Below, in pieces: positions 1 to 7,935 of a stretch of 21,176 nt of DNA. Source of the DNA: an uncultured Bacteroidota bacterium (GTDB taxonomy: Bacteria > Bacteroidota > Bacteroidia > Flavobacteriales > Flavobacteriaceae); assembly GCA_902610105.1 (NCBI GenBank), contig CACLUN010000011.1, forward strand, positions 1-21,176, given 5' to 3'. Within the stretch, counting starts at the first letter, position 1; each line of letters starts with the position of its first letter. Under the pieces are notes generated by a model, which saw nothing but the letters and a program-made list of their open reading frames with translations, did no database searches and was not told the origin of the DNA. Both the position numbers and the translations under genes were made by a program.

Positions 1-1338
1 AACAACTCCTTGAGCTAACATTGCATCGGCAACTTTAATAAACGCTGAAATATTTGCCCCTTTACCATAATCAATGTAGCCTTTACTTTTACCATGCTTT
101 AAACATTTTTTATGAATTTTAATCATAATCTCTTTTAGTTTTTCATCAACTTCTTCTCTAGACCATGAATATCGTAGTGAGTTTTGTGCCATTTCTAGTC
201 CAGAAACAGCAACTCCTCCAGCATTGCAAGCTTTCCCAGGTGCAAATAAAAGCTTTTCAGATTTAAAAACTTTAATTGCATCTGGGTTGCAAGGCATATT
301 AGCACCCTCTGCTATACATTTACAACCATTTTTTATAAGTAATTTGGCGTCAGCCCCATCTAACTCATTTTGTGTAGCTGAAGGAAAAGCAACATCGCAT
401 TTAACTTCCCAAGGTTTTCTATTTTTTTTAAAAACAGCTTTTGGATATGTTTTAATGTAATCTGAAATTCTACCTCTTTCATTATTTTTTATATCCATTA
501 TTGATTTCAATTTTTTTTCATCAATACCATCTTTATCGTGAATGTACCCAGATGAATCTGACATGGTTATGACTTTTGCACCTAGTTGAATACATTTTTC
601 AGCAGCATACTGAGCTACATTTCCAGATCCAGAAATAGTTACAGTTTTTCCCTTAATACTATCGCCAATATAATTTAACATATCCTCTGCAAAATATACA
701 GTACCATATCCAGTTGCCTCAGGTCTGATAAGGGAACCTCCCCATGAAACTCCTTTTCCTGTTAATACACCTGTGAATTCATTTTTTAATCTCTTGTATT
801 GACCAAATAAATATCCTATTTCTCTCCCACCAACTCCAATATCCCCTGCTGGGATATCAGTATTTGGCCCAATATGTCTGTATAGTTCCGTCATGAAACT
901 TTGACAAAATCTCATAACTTCTCCGTCAGATTTATTTTTTGGATCAAAATCAGCACCCCCTTTTCCTCCACCCATAGGAAGAGTTGTCAAGCTATTTTTA
1001 AAAACTTGTTCAAAAGCTAAAAACTTTAGTATGCTTAAATTTACAGTTGGATGAAATCTTAAACCACCCTTATAAGGGCCGATGGCTGAATTCATTTCAA
1101 CCCTGTATCCTCTGTTAACTCTAACTTCTCCACTATCATCAATCCAATTAACTCGAAACATGACCACCCGTTCAGGTTCAATCATTCTCAATAGAATATT
1201 TTTACCACGATATATTTTTTGGCTTACAATGTATGGTATCAAATCCTCAGAAACCTCCTTTACAGCTTGCATAAATTCAGGCTCATGAGAATTTCTTTTG
1301 CTTATTTCTTTAATAAAATCATTAATTATTTTACTCAT
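1..1338 (-). CDS. gdhA: NADP-type glutamate dehydrogenase (3' end cut by window edge)
   Basis: Makes glutamate from 2-oxoglutarate and ammonium with NADPH in the cytoplasm (family knowledge). The frame is open for 446 codons from the ATG to the window edge, and the last visible residues are MLAQGVV. This matches the end of the roughly 447-residue hexameric family, so probably only the stop codon or a residue is missing. Visible motifs: GPYKGGLRFHP at 87-97 with substrate Lys90, Lys114, PMGGGKGG at 121-128 with Lys126, GDIGVGGRE at 165-173 with catalytic Asp166, and the Rossmann loop SGSGNVAQ at 236-243. The S-D-S-S-G segment at 260-264 fits the NADP-using biosynthetic enzymes rather than NAD-type ones; that specificity is inferred. 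The gene lies 30 bases behind the PLP enzyme gene on the same strand, so it may be the last gene of the azurin operon. No separate promoter was convincing. Confidence 0.95.
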   Translation of the reverse strand, partial: MSKIINDFIKEISKRNSHEPEFMQAVKEVSEDLIPYIVSQKIYRGKNILLRMIEPERVVMFRVNWIDDSGEVRVNRGYRVEMNSAIGPYKGGLRFHPTVNLSILKFLAFEQVFKNSLTTLPMGGGKGGADFDPKNKSDGEVMRFCQSFMTELYRHIGPNTDIPAGDIGVGGREIGYLFGQYKRLKNEFTGVLTGKGVSWGGSLIRPEATGYGTVYFAEDMLNYIGDSIKGKTVTISGSGNVAQYAAEKCIQLGAKVITMSDSSGYIHDKDGIDEKKLKSIMDIKNNERGRISDYIKTYPKAVFKKNRKPWEVKCDVAFPSATQNELDGADAKLLIKNGCKCIAEGANMPCNPDAIKVFKSEKLLFAPGKACNAGGVAVSGLEMAQNSLRYSWSREEVDEKLKEIMIKIHKKCLKHGKSKGYIDYGKGANISAFIKVADAMLAQGVV

Positions 1339-1368
1339 TTACAATGATTTATATAAAAATAATCATAA

Positions 1369-2505
1369 TTAATTAATTGCTTGTTTGATATCATCAAGAA
1401 GGTCAGATATATCTTCAATTCCTACACTTAATCTAATCAGTGAATCAACTATTCCAATTTTATCTCTCTCTTCTTTTGGTATTGATGCATGAGTCATAGT
1501 TGCAGGATGATTAACTAGACTTTCTACACCCCCCAAAGATTCAGCTAAAGTGAAAACTTTAAAACTACTTGTAATTTTTTTTACTAAATCAAAATCACCT
1601 TTTATAGTAAATGAGATCATTCCACCGAAATCACTCATTTGATTTTTAGCAATAGCATGATTGGGATGATTTTCAAATCCTGGCCAATAAACCTTATCAA
1701 CTCTATCGTGGTCTTCTAAAAATTTTGCAATTACTTTTGCATTTTCACAATGTCTTTGCATCCTTACATGAAGCGTTTTAATTCCCCTTAATGTTAAAAA
1801 TGAATCCATAGGTCCACAAATTGCTCCACTTGAATTCTGCATAAAAAACAATTTTTCAGCCAGTTCATCATTTGATAATGCCAGTAATCCTAAAATTACA
1901 TCACTGTGGCCCGCTAAAAACTTTGTTGCTGAATGCATTACAATATCAGCACCTAGATCAATTGGCTTTTGTAAAAATGGTGTTGAAAATGTATTATCTA
2001 CTGCTAATAATAGATTATTTGATTTACAAATTTTTGAAAGACGCCCAATATCAATAATGTTGATCATTGGGTTTGTAGGTGTTTCTACCCAAATCAATTT
2101 TGTTTTTGATGTAATTACCTTTTCAATATGATCAAGATTTCTTAGGTCTATAAAAATAAATTTTAATCCAAATTTTTTAAACACTTTCTCAAAAAGACGA
2201 TAAGAACCTCCATATAAATCATTAGTAGAAATAATTTCATCACCAGGTGAGAATAATTTCATTATTGCATCAATTGCAGAAAGACCTGAGCTAAAAGCTA
2301 ACCCGTATTTGGCATTCTCTAAACTAGCAATGGACCTTTCTAAGGCATGTCTAGTGGGATTTTGAGTTCTACTATATTCATAACCACTGTGTTCTCCAGG
2401 ACTTTTTTGGGAATATGTAGATGTTTGATATATTGGGGGCATTACAGCTCCGTAGGCTTTTTCTTTTATTTGCCCACCATGTATTGTTTTAGTATTAAAC
2501 TTCAT
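1369..2505 (-). CDS. metB: Cystathionine gamma-synthase / gamma-lyase family PLP enzyme
   Basis: A fold-type I PLP enzyme of the Cys/Met metabolism family, 378 residues, full length. The PLP-binding lysine is Lys195 in HSATKFLAGHSDV (191-203). Asp170 in AVDNTFSTP should contact the pyridine nitrogen. YSR at 44-46 would reach the phosphate of the neighbouring subunit, and AESLGGVESL with the following ATMTHAS is the family's C-terminal signature. Family members either condense an acylated homoserine with cysteine (gamma-synthase, toward methionine) or cleave cystathionine (gamma-lyase, toward cysteine). The sequence does not separate these firmly, so the symbol is provisional. The ATG overlaps the azurin stop codon by one base (TAATG), which implies translational coupling, and gdhA follows 30 bases downstream. 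The enzyme has no signal peptide and is cytoplasmic. Confidence 0.9.
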   Translation of the reverse strand: MKFNTKTIHGGQIKEKAYGAVMPPIYQTSTYSQKSPGEHSGYEYSRTQNPTRHALERSIASLENAKYGLAFSSGLSAIDAIMKLFSPGDEIISTNDLYGGSYRLFEKVFKKFGLKFIFIDLRNLDHIEKVITSKTKLIWVETPTNPMINIIDIGRLSKICKSNNLLLAVDNTFSTPFLQKPIDLGADIVMHSATKFLAGHSDVILGLLALSNDELAEKLFFMQNSSGAICGPMDSFLTLRGIKTLHVRMQRHCENAKVIAKFLEDHDRVDKVYWPGFENHPNHAIAKNQMSDFGGMISFTIKGDFDLVKKITSSFKVFTLAESLGGVESLVNHPATMTHASIPKEERDKIGIVDSLIRLSVGIEDISDLLDDIKQAIN

Positions 2506-2993
2506 TATTCTACTATCAAGTCACCTCTCATAATTTGGTAGTGTCCAGGGAATGTACATATGTAAACATAGGTTCCTGGTTCATCAACAGTAAATGTTAT
2601 TTTATCAGATTCACCCCCACCAATCATTCTAGTGTAAGCTATGGCCTCATCACCGTCAGGAATGTATTGATTGTCCTTTGCAAGCATTGCTCTCTGCGCA
2701 AAATCATCAACATCCGTATCATTTTTGAGAAGAACAAAATTATGACCCATGAACTCTTTTGCAATCTGTCCAGTGTGGTTTAGAACTAATGTAATTTCTT
2801 CACCAGCACTAGCTTTTAATAAGCTTTTGTCAAATAGCATTTGGTCATTAGAATTTAAAATTATGGCATCAGAAGATACCTGCTCAACAGGCTCTTCTTT
2901 AACTCTTTCATAAGAGAATTTTTCCTTTTTTGGTTCACCAGCACAGCCGTTTATTATTAAAACTATAACAAACAGAGATAATAACTTTTTCAT
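2505..2993 (-). CDS. Azurin-like type 1 copper lipoprotein
   Basis: A small blue-copper electron carrier, 162 residues, probably anchored to the membrane on the periplasmic side. Residues 1-17 form a lipoprotein signal ending in IINGC, so Cys17 should be lipidated. A charged linker follows to about residue 42, then the cupredoxin domain. The azurin ligand set is present with almost family spacing: His84 in MGHNFVL, Cys146 and His151 in CTFPGH, and Met155. The IGGGESD stretch at 124-130 is typical of azurins. The two cysteines of the classical azurin disulfide appear to be absent: the only cysteines are the lipobox one and the copper ligand. It is the first gene of a minus-strand operon with the PLP enzyme and gdhA. 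Its redox partner cannot be read from the context; a role in respiration or oxidative stress is a guess. Confidence 0.93.
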   Translation of the reverse strand: MKKLLSLFVIVLIINGCAGEPKKEKFSYERVKEEPVEQVSSDAIILNSNDQMLFDKSLLKASAGEEITLVLNHTGQIAKEFMGHNFVLLKNDTDVDDFAQRAMLAKDNQYIPDGDEAIAYTRMIGGGESDKITFTVDEPGTYVYICTFPGHYQIMRGDLIVE

Positions 2994-3006
2994 AATTATT
3001 TTTTTT

Positions 3007-3036
3007 CAAATTTACAATTCATTAATCCAATACAAA
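3007..3036 (-). promoter_or_regulatory. Bacteroidota-type promoter for the azurin operon
   Basis: On the minus strand, TTTG at 3036-3033 is followed by an 18-base spacer and a perfect TAAATTTG at 3014-3007. This matches the Bacteroidota consensus of a TTG element near -33 and TAnnTTTG near -7. The predicted start of transcription is about 7 bases before the azurin ATG, so the leader would be very short. Nothing here looks like a Shine-Dalgarno site. Confidence 0.55.
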
Positions 3037-3079
3037 ACACATACCGAAAAAATTAGCTCTTTATCATTTTTATAGTTTT

Positions 3080-3107
3080 TTGAATGAAAATTTAATAGCT
3101 ATATTTA
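3080..3107 (+). promoter_or_regulatory. Candidate promoter for the sugar-isomerase operon
   Basis: TTG at 3080-3082, a 17-base spacer, then TATATTTA at 3100-3107, which matches TAnnTTTG at all but the last base. The ATG at 3130 lies 22 bases beyond it, giving a leader of about 16 bases. It is divergent from the azurin promoter within the same 136-base gap (2994-3129). In so AT-rich a region a chance match is possible. Confidence 0.4.
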
Positions 3108-3129
3108 TTAAAACAATTAACTAATTTTT

Positions 3130-4047
3130 ATGAAAAGAAGAAATTTTGCTAAACTAACGGCTCTTTCTAGTCTCATTGGATTTACACCAACACAAACATT
3201 TTCAAAATCTTTAAACAAAGAAAGTGATATCAAAATTTCATTAGCTCAGTGGTCATTAAATAAAGCCATAAAATCTGGTGATTTGTTTCCACTTGATTTT
3301 GCTAAGAAAGCCAAATCATTGGAAATTGATGCAATCGAATATGTATCTGGTTTATATACTGAACACACTGATACACTGCAAAGGATGTCAATGGATAAAT
3401 TGGGTAAAGAATTGCTAAAAAGATCAAAAGATTATGAAGTAGATAATGTTTTGATAATGATTGATTCACAGGGATCTTTAGCATCTAGCAACAAAAAAGA
3501 AAGACTTGAAGCAATAGACAATCATAAAAGATGGATTGATTTTTCTTACAAGCTTGGATGTGAAACCATGAGAGTAAACTTAAGCGGAGAAGATAATCTA
3601 GAAAGATGGACTGAAAATTCGGTTAAATCACTTTCAATTTTGAGCAATTATAACAAAGATTTAAATGTTGTAGTTGAAAATCATGGGGGTCTATCTTCTA
3701 ATGGTCAGTATTTAGCTAATGTTATGAGCAAGGTAAATATTGATAATTGTGGAACTCTCCCTGATTTTGGTAACTTCTGTTTAGATGGTAATCCTAGGCT
3801 TTGTGCAAAATGGTATGATATTTACAAAGGAGTAGAGGAATTAATGCCATATGCCCACGCAGTTAGCGCAAAATCTTATCATTTTAACAAAAGCGGTAAT
3901 GAAACTAGTATAGATTATTCTAAAATGATTGACATAGTTAAAGATTCAGGATACAAGGGCTATATAGGGATTGAATTTGAAGGCAATAGGATGAGTGAAG
4001 ATGAAGGGATTATTGCTACAAAGAAATTACTTGAAAAATTAATTTAA
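3130..4047 (+). CDS. Tat-exported sugar phosphate isomerase/epimerase-like TIM barrel
   Basis: A xylose isomerase-like TIM-barrel protein (AP endonuclease 2 superfamily) of 305 residues. The N-terminus KRRNFAKLTALSSL carries a twin-arginine motif (Arg3-Arg4, then N-F-A-K) and a short hydrophobic stretch. It is therefore probably folded with its metal in the cytoplasm and exported to the periplasm. Candidate metal ligands follow the family order: Glu183 in VVENHGG, Asp212 in PDFGNF, His243 in YAHAVSAKSYHF and Glu282 in IGIEFEG. The exact reaction cannot be read from sequence. Relatives isomerise or epimerise sugars, or perform beta-elimination on 3-keto-glycosides. The stop codon abuts the start of the next gene, a second TIM barrel, and a DUF1080 lipoprotein follows, so a role in sugar or glycoside breakdown is likely. 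Confidence 0.85.
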   Translation: MKRRNFAKLTALSSLIGFTPTQTFSKSLNKESDIKISLAQWSLNKAIKSGDLFPLDFAKKAKSLEIDAIEYVSGLYTEHTDTLQRMSMDKLGKELLKRSKDYEVDNVLIMIDSQGSLASSNKKERLEAIDNHKRWIDFSYKLGCETMRVNLSGEDNLERWTENSVKSLSILSNYNKDLNVVVENHGGLSSNGQYLANVMSKVNIDNCGTLPDFGNFCLDGNPRLCAKWYDIYKGVEELMPYAHAVSAKSYHFNKSGNETSIDYSKMIDIVKDSGYKGYIGIEFEGNRMSEDEGIIATKKLLEKLI

Positions 4048-5100
4048 ATGAAAACAATAAAAGGTCCCGCAATTTTTTTGGCTCAGTTTTGTAGCGATGA
4101 TAAACCTTTCAATAATCTGAAAGATATTGCGCAATGGGCAAAGACTCTTGGATATAAAGCTGTTCAAATACCAACATGGGACGCTAGAATCTTTGATTTA
4201 AAAAAAGCTGGTTCAAGTAAGGATTATTGTGATGAAGTAAAAGGAATCTTAAAAGATCAAGGTTTGGAAATAAGTGAGCTTTCAACTCATCTACAAGGTC
4301 AATTAGTGGCAAGTAATCCAGCATATGATTTAATGTTTGATGTATTTGCACCAGAAAATGTTCATGGTAATGTTAAGGAAAGAACAAAATGGGCTATTGA
4401 TCAAATGATTAATGCTATAAATGCGAGTAATTTTTTAGGAATCTCTCCTATGGCTTCATTTTCAGGATCATTACTATTCCATACTTTTTATCCGTGGCCA
4501 CAAAGACCATCGGGTTTGGTTGAAGAAGGATTTAAAGAATTAGCAAAAAGATGGAAACCTATATTAGACCATGCAGATAGTAAAGGTGTTGATATTTGTT
4601 ATGAAATTCATCCAGGAGAGGACCTTCATGATGGAGTTACTTATGAAAGGTTTTTAAAAGCTACAAATAATCACTCAAGAGCAAAAATTCTATACGATCC
4701 TAGCCATTTTGTACTACAACAATTAGATTACTTACAGTTTATTGATTTTTACAAAGATCACATTAAAATGTTTCATGTTAAGGATGCTGAGTTTAATCCA
4801 ACAGGGAAAGCTGGAGTGTATGGTGGATATCTTGACTGGAAAGACAGACCCGGTAGATTTAGATCGCCTGGTGATGGTCAAGTTGACTTTAAGTCAATTT
4901 TTTCAAAATTAAGTCAATATGGCTTTGATGGATGGGCAGTTTTGGAATGGGAATGTTGTATAAAAAGCCCTGAACAGGGTGCAAAAGAAGGTTCTAAATT
5001 CATAACTGACCACATTATTGAAGTTACAGAAAAATCATTTGACGATTTTGCTGGCTCTGAAATAGACAAAGAACAAATCAAAAAACTCCTTGGATTGTGA
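4048..5100 (+). CDS. Cytoplasmic sugar phosphate isomerase/epimerase family TIM barrel
   Basis: A 350-residue TIM-barrel enzyme of the xylose isomerase-like superfamily, without a signal peptide. The metal-site pattern is clear: Glu186 in CYEIHPGED, Asp217 in LYDPSHF, His243 in MFHVKDAE and Glu300 in LEWECC. The segment with YGGYLDWKDRPGRFRSPGDG (259-278) is typical of a distinct Bacteroidota and planctomycete subgroup usually annotated only as sugar phosphate isomerase/epimerase. It starts directly after the stop codon of the Tat-exported barrel and its TGA overlaps the GTG of the DUF1080 gene (GTGA), so the three are co-translated. The substrate is unknown. Processing of a keto-sugar imported after periplasmic attack is an inference from the neighbours. 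Confidence 0.87.
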   Translation: MKTIKGPAIFLAQFCSDDKPFNNLKDIAQWAKTLGYKAVQIPTWDARIFDLKKAGSSKDYCDEVKGILKDQGLEISELSTHLQGQLVASNPAYDLMFDVFAPENVHGNVKERTKWAIDQMINAINASNFLGISPMASFSGSLLFHTFYPWPQRPSGLVEEGFKELAKRWKPILDHADSKGVDICYEIHPGEDLHDGVTYERFLKATNNHSRAKILYDPSHFVLQQLDYLQFIDFYKDHIKMFHVKDAEFNPTGKAGVYGGYLDWKDRPGRFRSPGDGQVDFKSIFSKLSQYGFDGWAVLEWECCIKSPEQGAKEGSKFITDHIIEVTEKSFDDFAGSEIDKEQIKKLLGL

Positions 5101-5828
5101 GATTAAAAAATTTAATTTTTTTATTTATTCCTGTATTAGTTACTTGTCAAGAAGCAAAAGATACTGAAATTTGGGGTCCTGTTCCTGATGAAGTTTATAC
5201 AATTTCTGATTCAGCACCACCAACTGATGCCATCATTTTGTTTGATGGATCTGACTTATCAAAATGGAAGCCAAGGTGGGGAAAAGATAAAAGTGAATGG
5301 CAAATTAATAAAGACGGATCAGTGACAGTTGTATTTGATGACACAGGCGGAATCGAAACAAAAGAAAATTTTGGCTCAGCTCAGTTACATGTGGAGTGGA
5401 AAACCAGTGAGGATACATCATTTACTAATCAAAAAAGATCTAATAGTGGAGTTTTTTTGCAAGGTAGATATGAAATTCAAATTTTAGATAGTTATAAGTC
5501 ACCAACTTATGTAAATGGACAAGCAGGCTCTGTTTATAAACAATATATTCCACTTGTTAATGCATCTAGAAAACCTGGAGAATGGCAATCATATGATATT
5601 ATTTTCGATGCTCCTAAGTTTAATTCTGATGGAAAAAAAATTAAATCAGGATATTTCACTGTATTTCACAATGGTGTTTTAATTCACAATCATGTAGAAA
5701 TTTTAGGAACAACTGAAAATGTAGGACCACCTAAAAATATATCACACGGTGATGGTCCAATTGCTCTCCAAAATCATTGTTGTTCTCAAATTTCATTTAG
5801 AAATATTTGGGTTAGAGAATTAAAATAG
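5097..5828 (+). CDS. DUF1080 (3-keto-disaccharide hydrolase family) lipoprotein
   Basis: A 243-residue protein of the DUF1080 family, a concanavalin-like beta-sandwich. The family name 3-keto-disaccharide hydrolase comes from characterised members acting on oxidised glycosides. The start is GTG within the GTGA overlap with the previous gene. Residues 1-17 make a lipoprotein signal with lipobox LVTC (Cys17), so the protein is probably tethered outside the cytoplasm. Recognisable pieces are LFDGSDLSKWKPRWG near 48-62, NSGVFLQGRYEIQILDS in the middle and GPIALQNH...FRNIWVREL at the end. A Cys228-Cys229 pair in the last strand region is unusual to my eye. No Gfo/Idh/MocA-type oxidoreductase, the usual partner that makes the 3-keto group, lies in the window, so the pathway assignment is inference. 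Confidence 0.85.
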   Translation: MRLKNLIFLFIPVLVTCQEAKDTEIWGPVPDEVYTISDSAPPTDAIILFDGSDLSKWKPRWGKDKSEWQINKDGSVTVVFDDTGGIETKENFGSAQLHVEWKTSEDTSFTNQKRSNSGVFLQGRYEIQILDSYKSPTYVNGQAGSVYKQYIPLVNASRKPGEWQSYDIIFDAPKFNSDGKKIKSGYFTVFHNGVLIHNHVEILGTTENVGPPKNISHGDGPIALQNHCCSQISFRNIWVRELK

Positions 5829-5831
5829 ACT

Positions 5832-5850
5832 ATTTAAGTTTTTCTTAAAT
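5832..5850 (+). other. Short AT-rich hairpin between the DUF1080 gene and yicC
   Basis: ATTTAAG at 5832-5838 and CTTAAAT at 5844-5850 form a perfect 7-base inverted repeat with a 5-base T loop, 3 bases after the DUF1080 stop codon. Only one pair is G-C and no T-run follows, so it would be a poor intrinsic terminator. It could be a weak terminator, an RNA 3'-end element or chance. Confidence 0.3.
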
Positions 5851-5856
5851 TTGTAC

Positions 5857-6714
5857 ATGCTTCATTCAATGACCGGATATGGGTCAAATTCATTTAAAGT
5901 TAAAAATTTAGAGATTGATATTGAAGTTAAATCTTTAAACAGTAGATATTTTGATTCTAAAATTTCAATTCCTTCTGCATTATCCAGTTATGAACTTGAA
6001 ATAGATAATATTACCAAGAATAAACTTGTCAGGGGTAAAGTAGATTTGACCATCAAAATTTCTGGACTTAATAATGATTTAGTCACTTTTAATAAAAAAG
6101 TAATTAAAAAATATATCGATGATCTGAGTAAAATAACTGATTTTGAAAGGTCAATGTTGTTAAAATCAGTATTATCTCTTCCAAATTCTATAGAAAAAGG
6201 TCAAATTAAAATCAGTAAACCTGAAATCAATGTGATTATTGAAAAAATTAAAAATGTTATTGATGATGCTGTTGATTTTAGAAAAAAAGAAGGTGAAAAT
6301 ATTAAGAAAGATTTTGAAAAAAATATTCATTTATTAAAGGAATTTTCATACACAATCGAAAAAAATAGTAATTCTCACAAAGAAAGAATAAAAGAGGATC
6401 TAGAAAGTAAATCAAAAAATATAAATATTGAAAATGATTATGGAAGATTTGAACAGGAATTGTTTTATTATCTAGAAAAAATGGATATAAATGAGGAGAT
6501 TGTGAGATTAAATAGCCATTTTAAATTTTTTTTAGAAATATTAAATAATAATAAGATTGAAAAAGGAAAAAAGCTGGGTTTTATTTGTCAAGAAATTGGT
6601 AGAGAAATAAACACTATAGGATCGAAGTGTAATAATTCTGCAATTCAAAATAGTGTTGTTGAAATGAAATCTTCACTTGAAAAAATTAGAGAACAATCTT
6701 TAAATGTTTTGTAA
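5857..6714 (+). CDS. yicC: YicC-family endoribonuclease
   Basis: A 285-residue YicC family protein. Relatives include an RNA-cleaving endoribonuclease in E. coli; the precise role here is inferred from family. The N-terminus MLHSMTGYGS is the family hallmark and fixes the start at the ATG at 5857 rather than a TTG six bases earlier. The N-terminal YicC domain covers roughly the first 155 residues. The C-terminal DUF1732 domain holds EEIVRLNSHFKFF and the conserved end GFICQEIGREINTIGSK with the nearby EKIREQ. The middle is lysine- and glutamate-rich and probably coiled coil. The stop codon overlaps the gmk start (TAATG); a yicC-gmk pairing is common in bacteria, and nadD follows. Confidence 0.93.
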   Translation: MLHSMTGYGSNSFKVKNLEIDIEVKSLNSRYFDSKISIPSALSSYELEIDNITKNKLVRGKVDLTIKISGLNNDLVTFNKKVIKKYIDDLSKITDFERSMLLKSVLSLPNSIEKGQIKISKPEINVIIEKIKNVIDDAVDFRKKEGENIKKDFEKNIHLLKEFSYTIEKNSNSHKERIKEDLESKSKNINIENDYGRFEQELFYYLEKMDINEEIVRLNSHFKFFLEILNNNKIEKGKKLGFICQEIGREINTIGSKCNNSAIQNSVVEMKSSLEKIREQSLNVL

Positions 6715-7277
6715 TGAGTGGAAAAGCGATAATATTGTGTGCACCATCTGGAAGCGGTAAAACAACTTTAGCTAAATTTCTTTTATCAAATAAAGATTTG
6801 AATTTAAGATTTTCAGTTTCCGCAACAACCAGAGAAATTAGAAAAAATGAGACTAATTACATTGATTATAATTTTTTAGATATTAAAACTTTTAAAAATA
6901 AGATTAACTACGGTGAGTTTATAGAGTTTGAAGAAGTTTACAATGATATTTTTTATGGAACATTAAAATCAGAAGTTAAAAAAATGATTAAAAATCATAA
7001 TTTAATTTTTGATGTTGATGTTGTCGGCGCCATAAGTTTAAAGAAATATTTTTTAAAAAATTCTATATCGATCTTTATTAAACCTCCAAGTATTGATGAA
7101 TTAGAAAAAAGATTAATTGATAGAGGAATGAAATTTGATATTGTTAAGGAAAGAATTGGTAAAGCAAAATATGAAATTAGTATGGAAGATAAATTTGATT
7201 TTTCTATTATCAATGATGAACTAGATCTAGCTAAGAAAGAAATTTTAGATTTAGTCCAGACTTTTTTAAATAATTGA
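6714..7277 (+). CDS. gmk: Guanylate kinase
   Basis: Phosphorylates GMP (and dGMP) to the diphosphate with ATP in the cytoplasm, an essential nucleotide step. It is 187 residues, normal for the family. The P-loop is APSGSGKTT at residues 10-18. The GMP-binding region has SATTREIRKNE near 36-46, followed by DYNFL and, further on, YGTLKSEV. DVDVVGA replaces the more usual DIDxQGA, which I also associate with flavobacterial members. The ATG overlaps the yicC stop codon by one base and its own TGA overlaps the nadD ATG (TGATG), so the three genes are almost certainly one transcript with coupled translation. Confidence 0.97.
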   Translation: MSGKAIILCAPSGSGKTTLAKFLLSNKDLNLRFSVSATTREIRKNETNYIDYNFLDIKTFKNKINYGEFIEFEEVYNDIFYGTLKSEVKKMIKNHNLIFDVDVVGAISLKKYFLKNSISIFIKPPSIDELEKRLIDRGMKFDIVKERIGKAKYEISMEDKFDFSIINDELDLAKKEILDLVQTFLNN

Positions 7278-7852
7278 TGCATAAAATAGGTTTATTCTTT
7301 GGAACTTTTGATCCAATTCATATTGGGCATGAAAAAATTGCTAAATATTTTTTAAGTAAATATTTTGATGAAGTTTGGTTTGTTATCACGCCATTAAATC
7401 CAGATAAGCTAAATGAAAATTTAACTGATCAATCCATTCGTTTAGAAATGACTCAAAAATATTGTAACAATGAGCCAGATTTTAAATATTCTGATATTGA
7501 GTTCGGTTTGCCAAAACCTAACTACACTGCTGATACTCTGGAAAAGTTAAAAAAAAATTATAAAAACTTAAATTTTAGTATAATCATGGGTGAAGACAAT
7601 CTTTTTGGTCTCGAGAACTGGAAAAATTATAATAAAATTCTTGACAGTAAGATTTATGTATACCCAAGAGAGAATCAAAAAGCTAAGAACTATAAACTAA
7701 AAAATCATGAATCAGTTATTTTTTCGGATGCCCCCTTGATGCGAATTTCATCTAGTGAAATAAGAGATTTAATAAAAAATAATAATGATATTTCACATCT
7801 AGTTCCTGATCAAATTTTTGAATACATATCAAAAAAAGGTCTGTATAGATAA
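7277..7852 (+). CDS. nadD: Nicotinate-nucleotide adenylyltransferase
   Basis: Joins nicotinate mononucleotide to AMP from ATP, the penultimate step of NAD synthesis. It is 191 residues from the ATG at 7277, which overlaps the gmk stop codon; a TTG one codon upstream is less likely. The nucleotidyltransferase signature GTFDPIHIGH is at 9-18, with His15 and His18 as the catalytic HxGH. YTADTLEKL and the GEDNLFGLENW segment fit the nicotinate-nucleotide binding region, and MRISSSEIRDLI is the second ATP-binding signature. It closes the yicC-gmk-nadD operon; the next gene (moxR) starts after 83 bases and may have its own promoter. Confidence 0.96.
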   Translation: MHKIGLFFGTFDPIHIGHEKIAKYFLSKYFDEVWFVITPLNPDKLNENLTDQSIRLEMTQKYCNNEPDFKYSDIEFGLPKPNYTADTLEKLKKNYKNLNFSIIMGEDNLFGLENWKNYNKILDSKIYVYPRENQKAKNYKLKNHESVIFSDAPLMRISSSEIRDLIKNNNDISHLVPDQIFEYISKKGLYR

Positions 7853-7886
7853 GTTTTGTAATAACTTATTTAACCAATATTTAACA

Positions 7887-7915
7887 TTATATAAGAAGAA
7901 TTTTTAATACTATTG
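7887..7915 (+). promoter_or_regulatory. Weak candidate promoter for the Bat operon
   Basis: TTA at 7887-7889, an 18-base spacer and TACTATTG at 7908-7915. Each element is one base off the Bacteroidota TTG and TAnnTTTG consensus. A start near 7922 would give a leader of about 14 bases before the moxR ATG. It sits in the only sizeable gap (7853-7935) upstream of the eight-gene cluster. No hairpin terminator after nadD was seen, so readthrough is also possible. Confidence 0.33.
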
Positions 7916-7935
7916 TTTCCCCTAAAAAAATAATT

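Noticed and set aside
224..460. Plus-strand open frame inside gdhA
   Set aside because: Opposite strand carries intact glutamate dehydrogenase motifs; this is a shadow frame.
1367..1378. AATTAATTAATT palindrome at the metB stop and gdhA leader
   Set aside because: AT-only short palindrome expected by composition; no promoter spacing or conserved context.
5846..5853. A perfect TAAATTTG just before yicC, resembling a -7 promoter element
   Set aside because: It would start transcription near 5860, after the homology-supported ATG at 5857, and no TTG is present at the right distance upstream.
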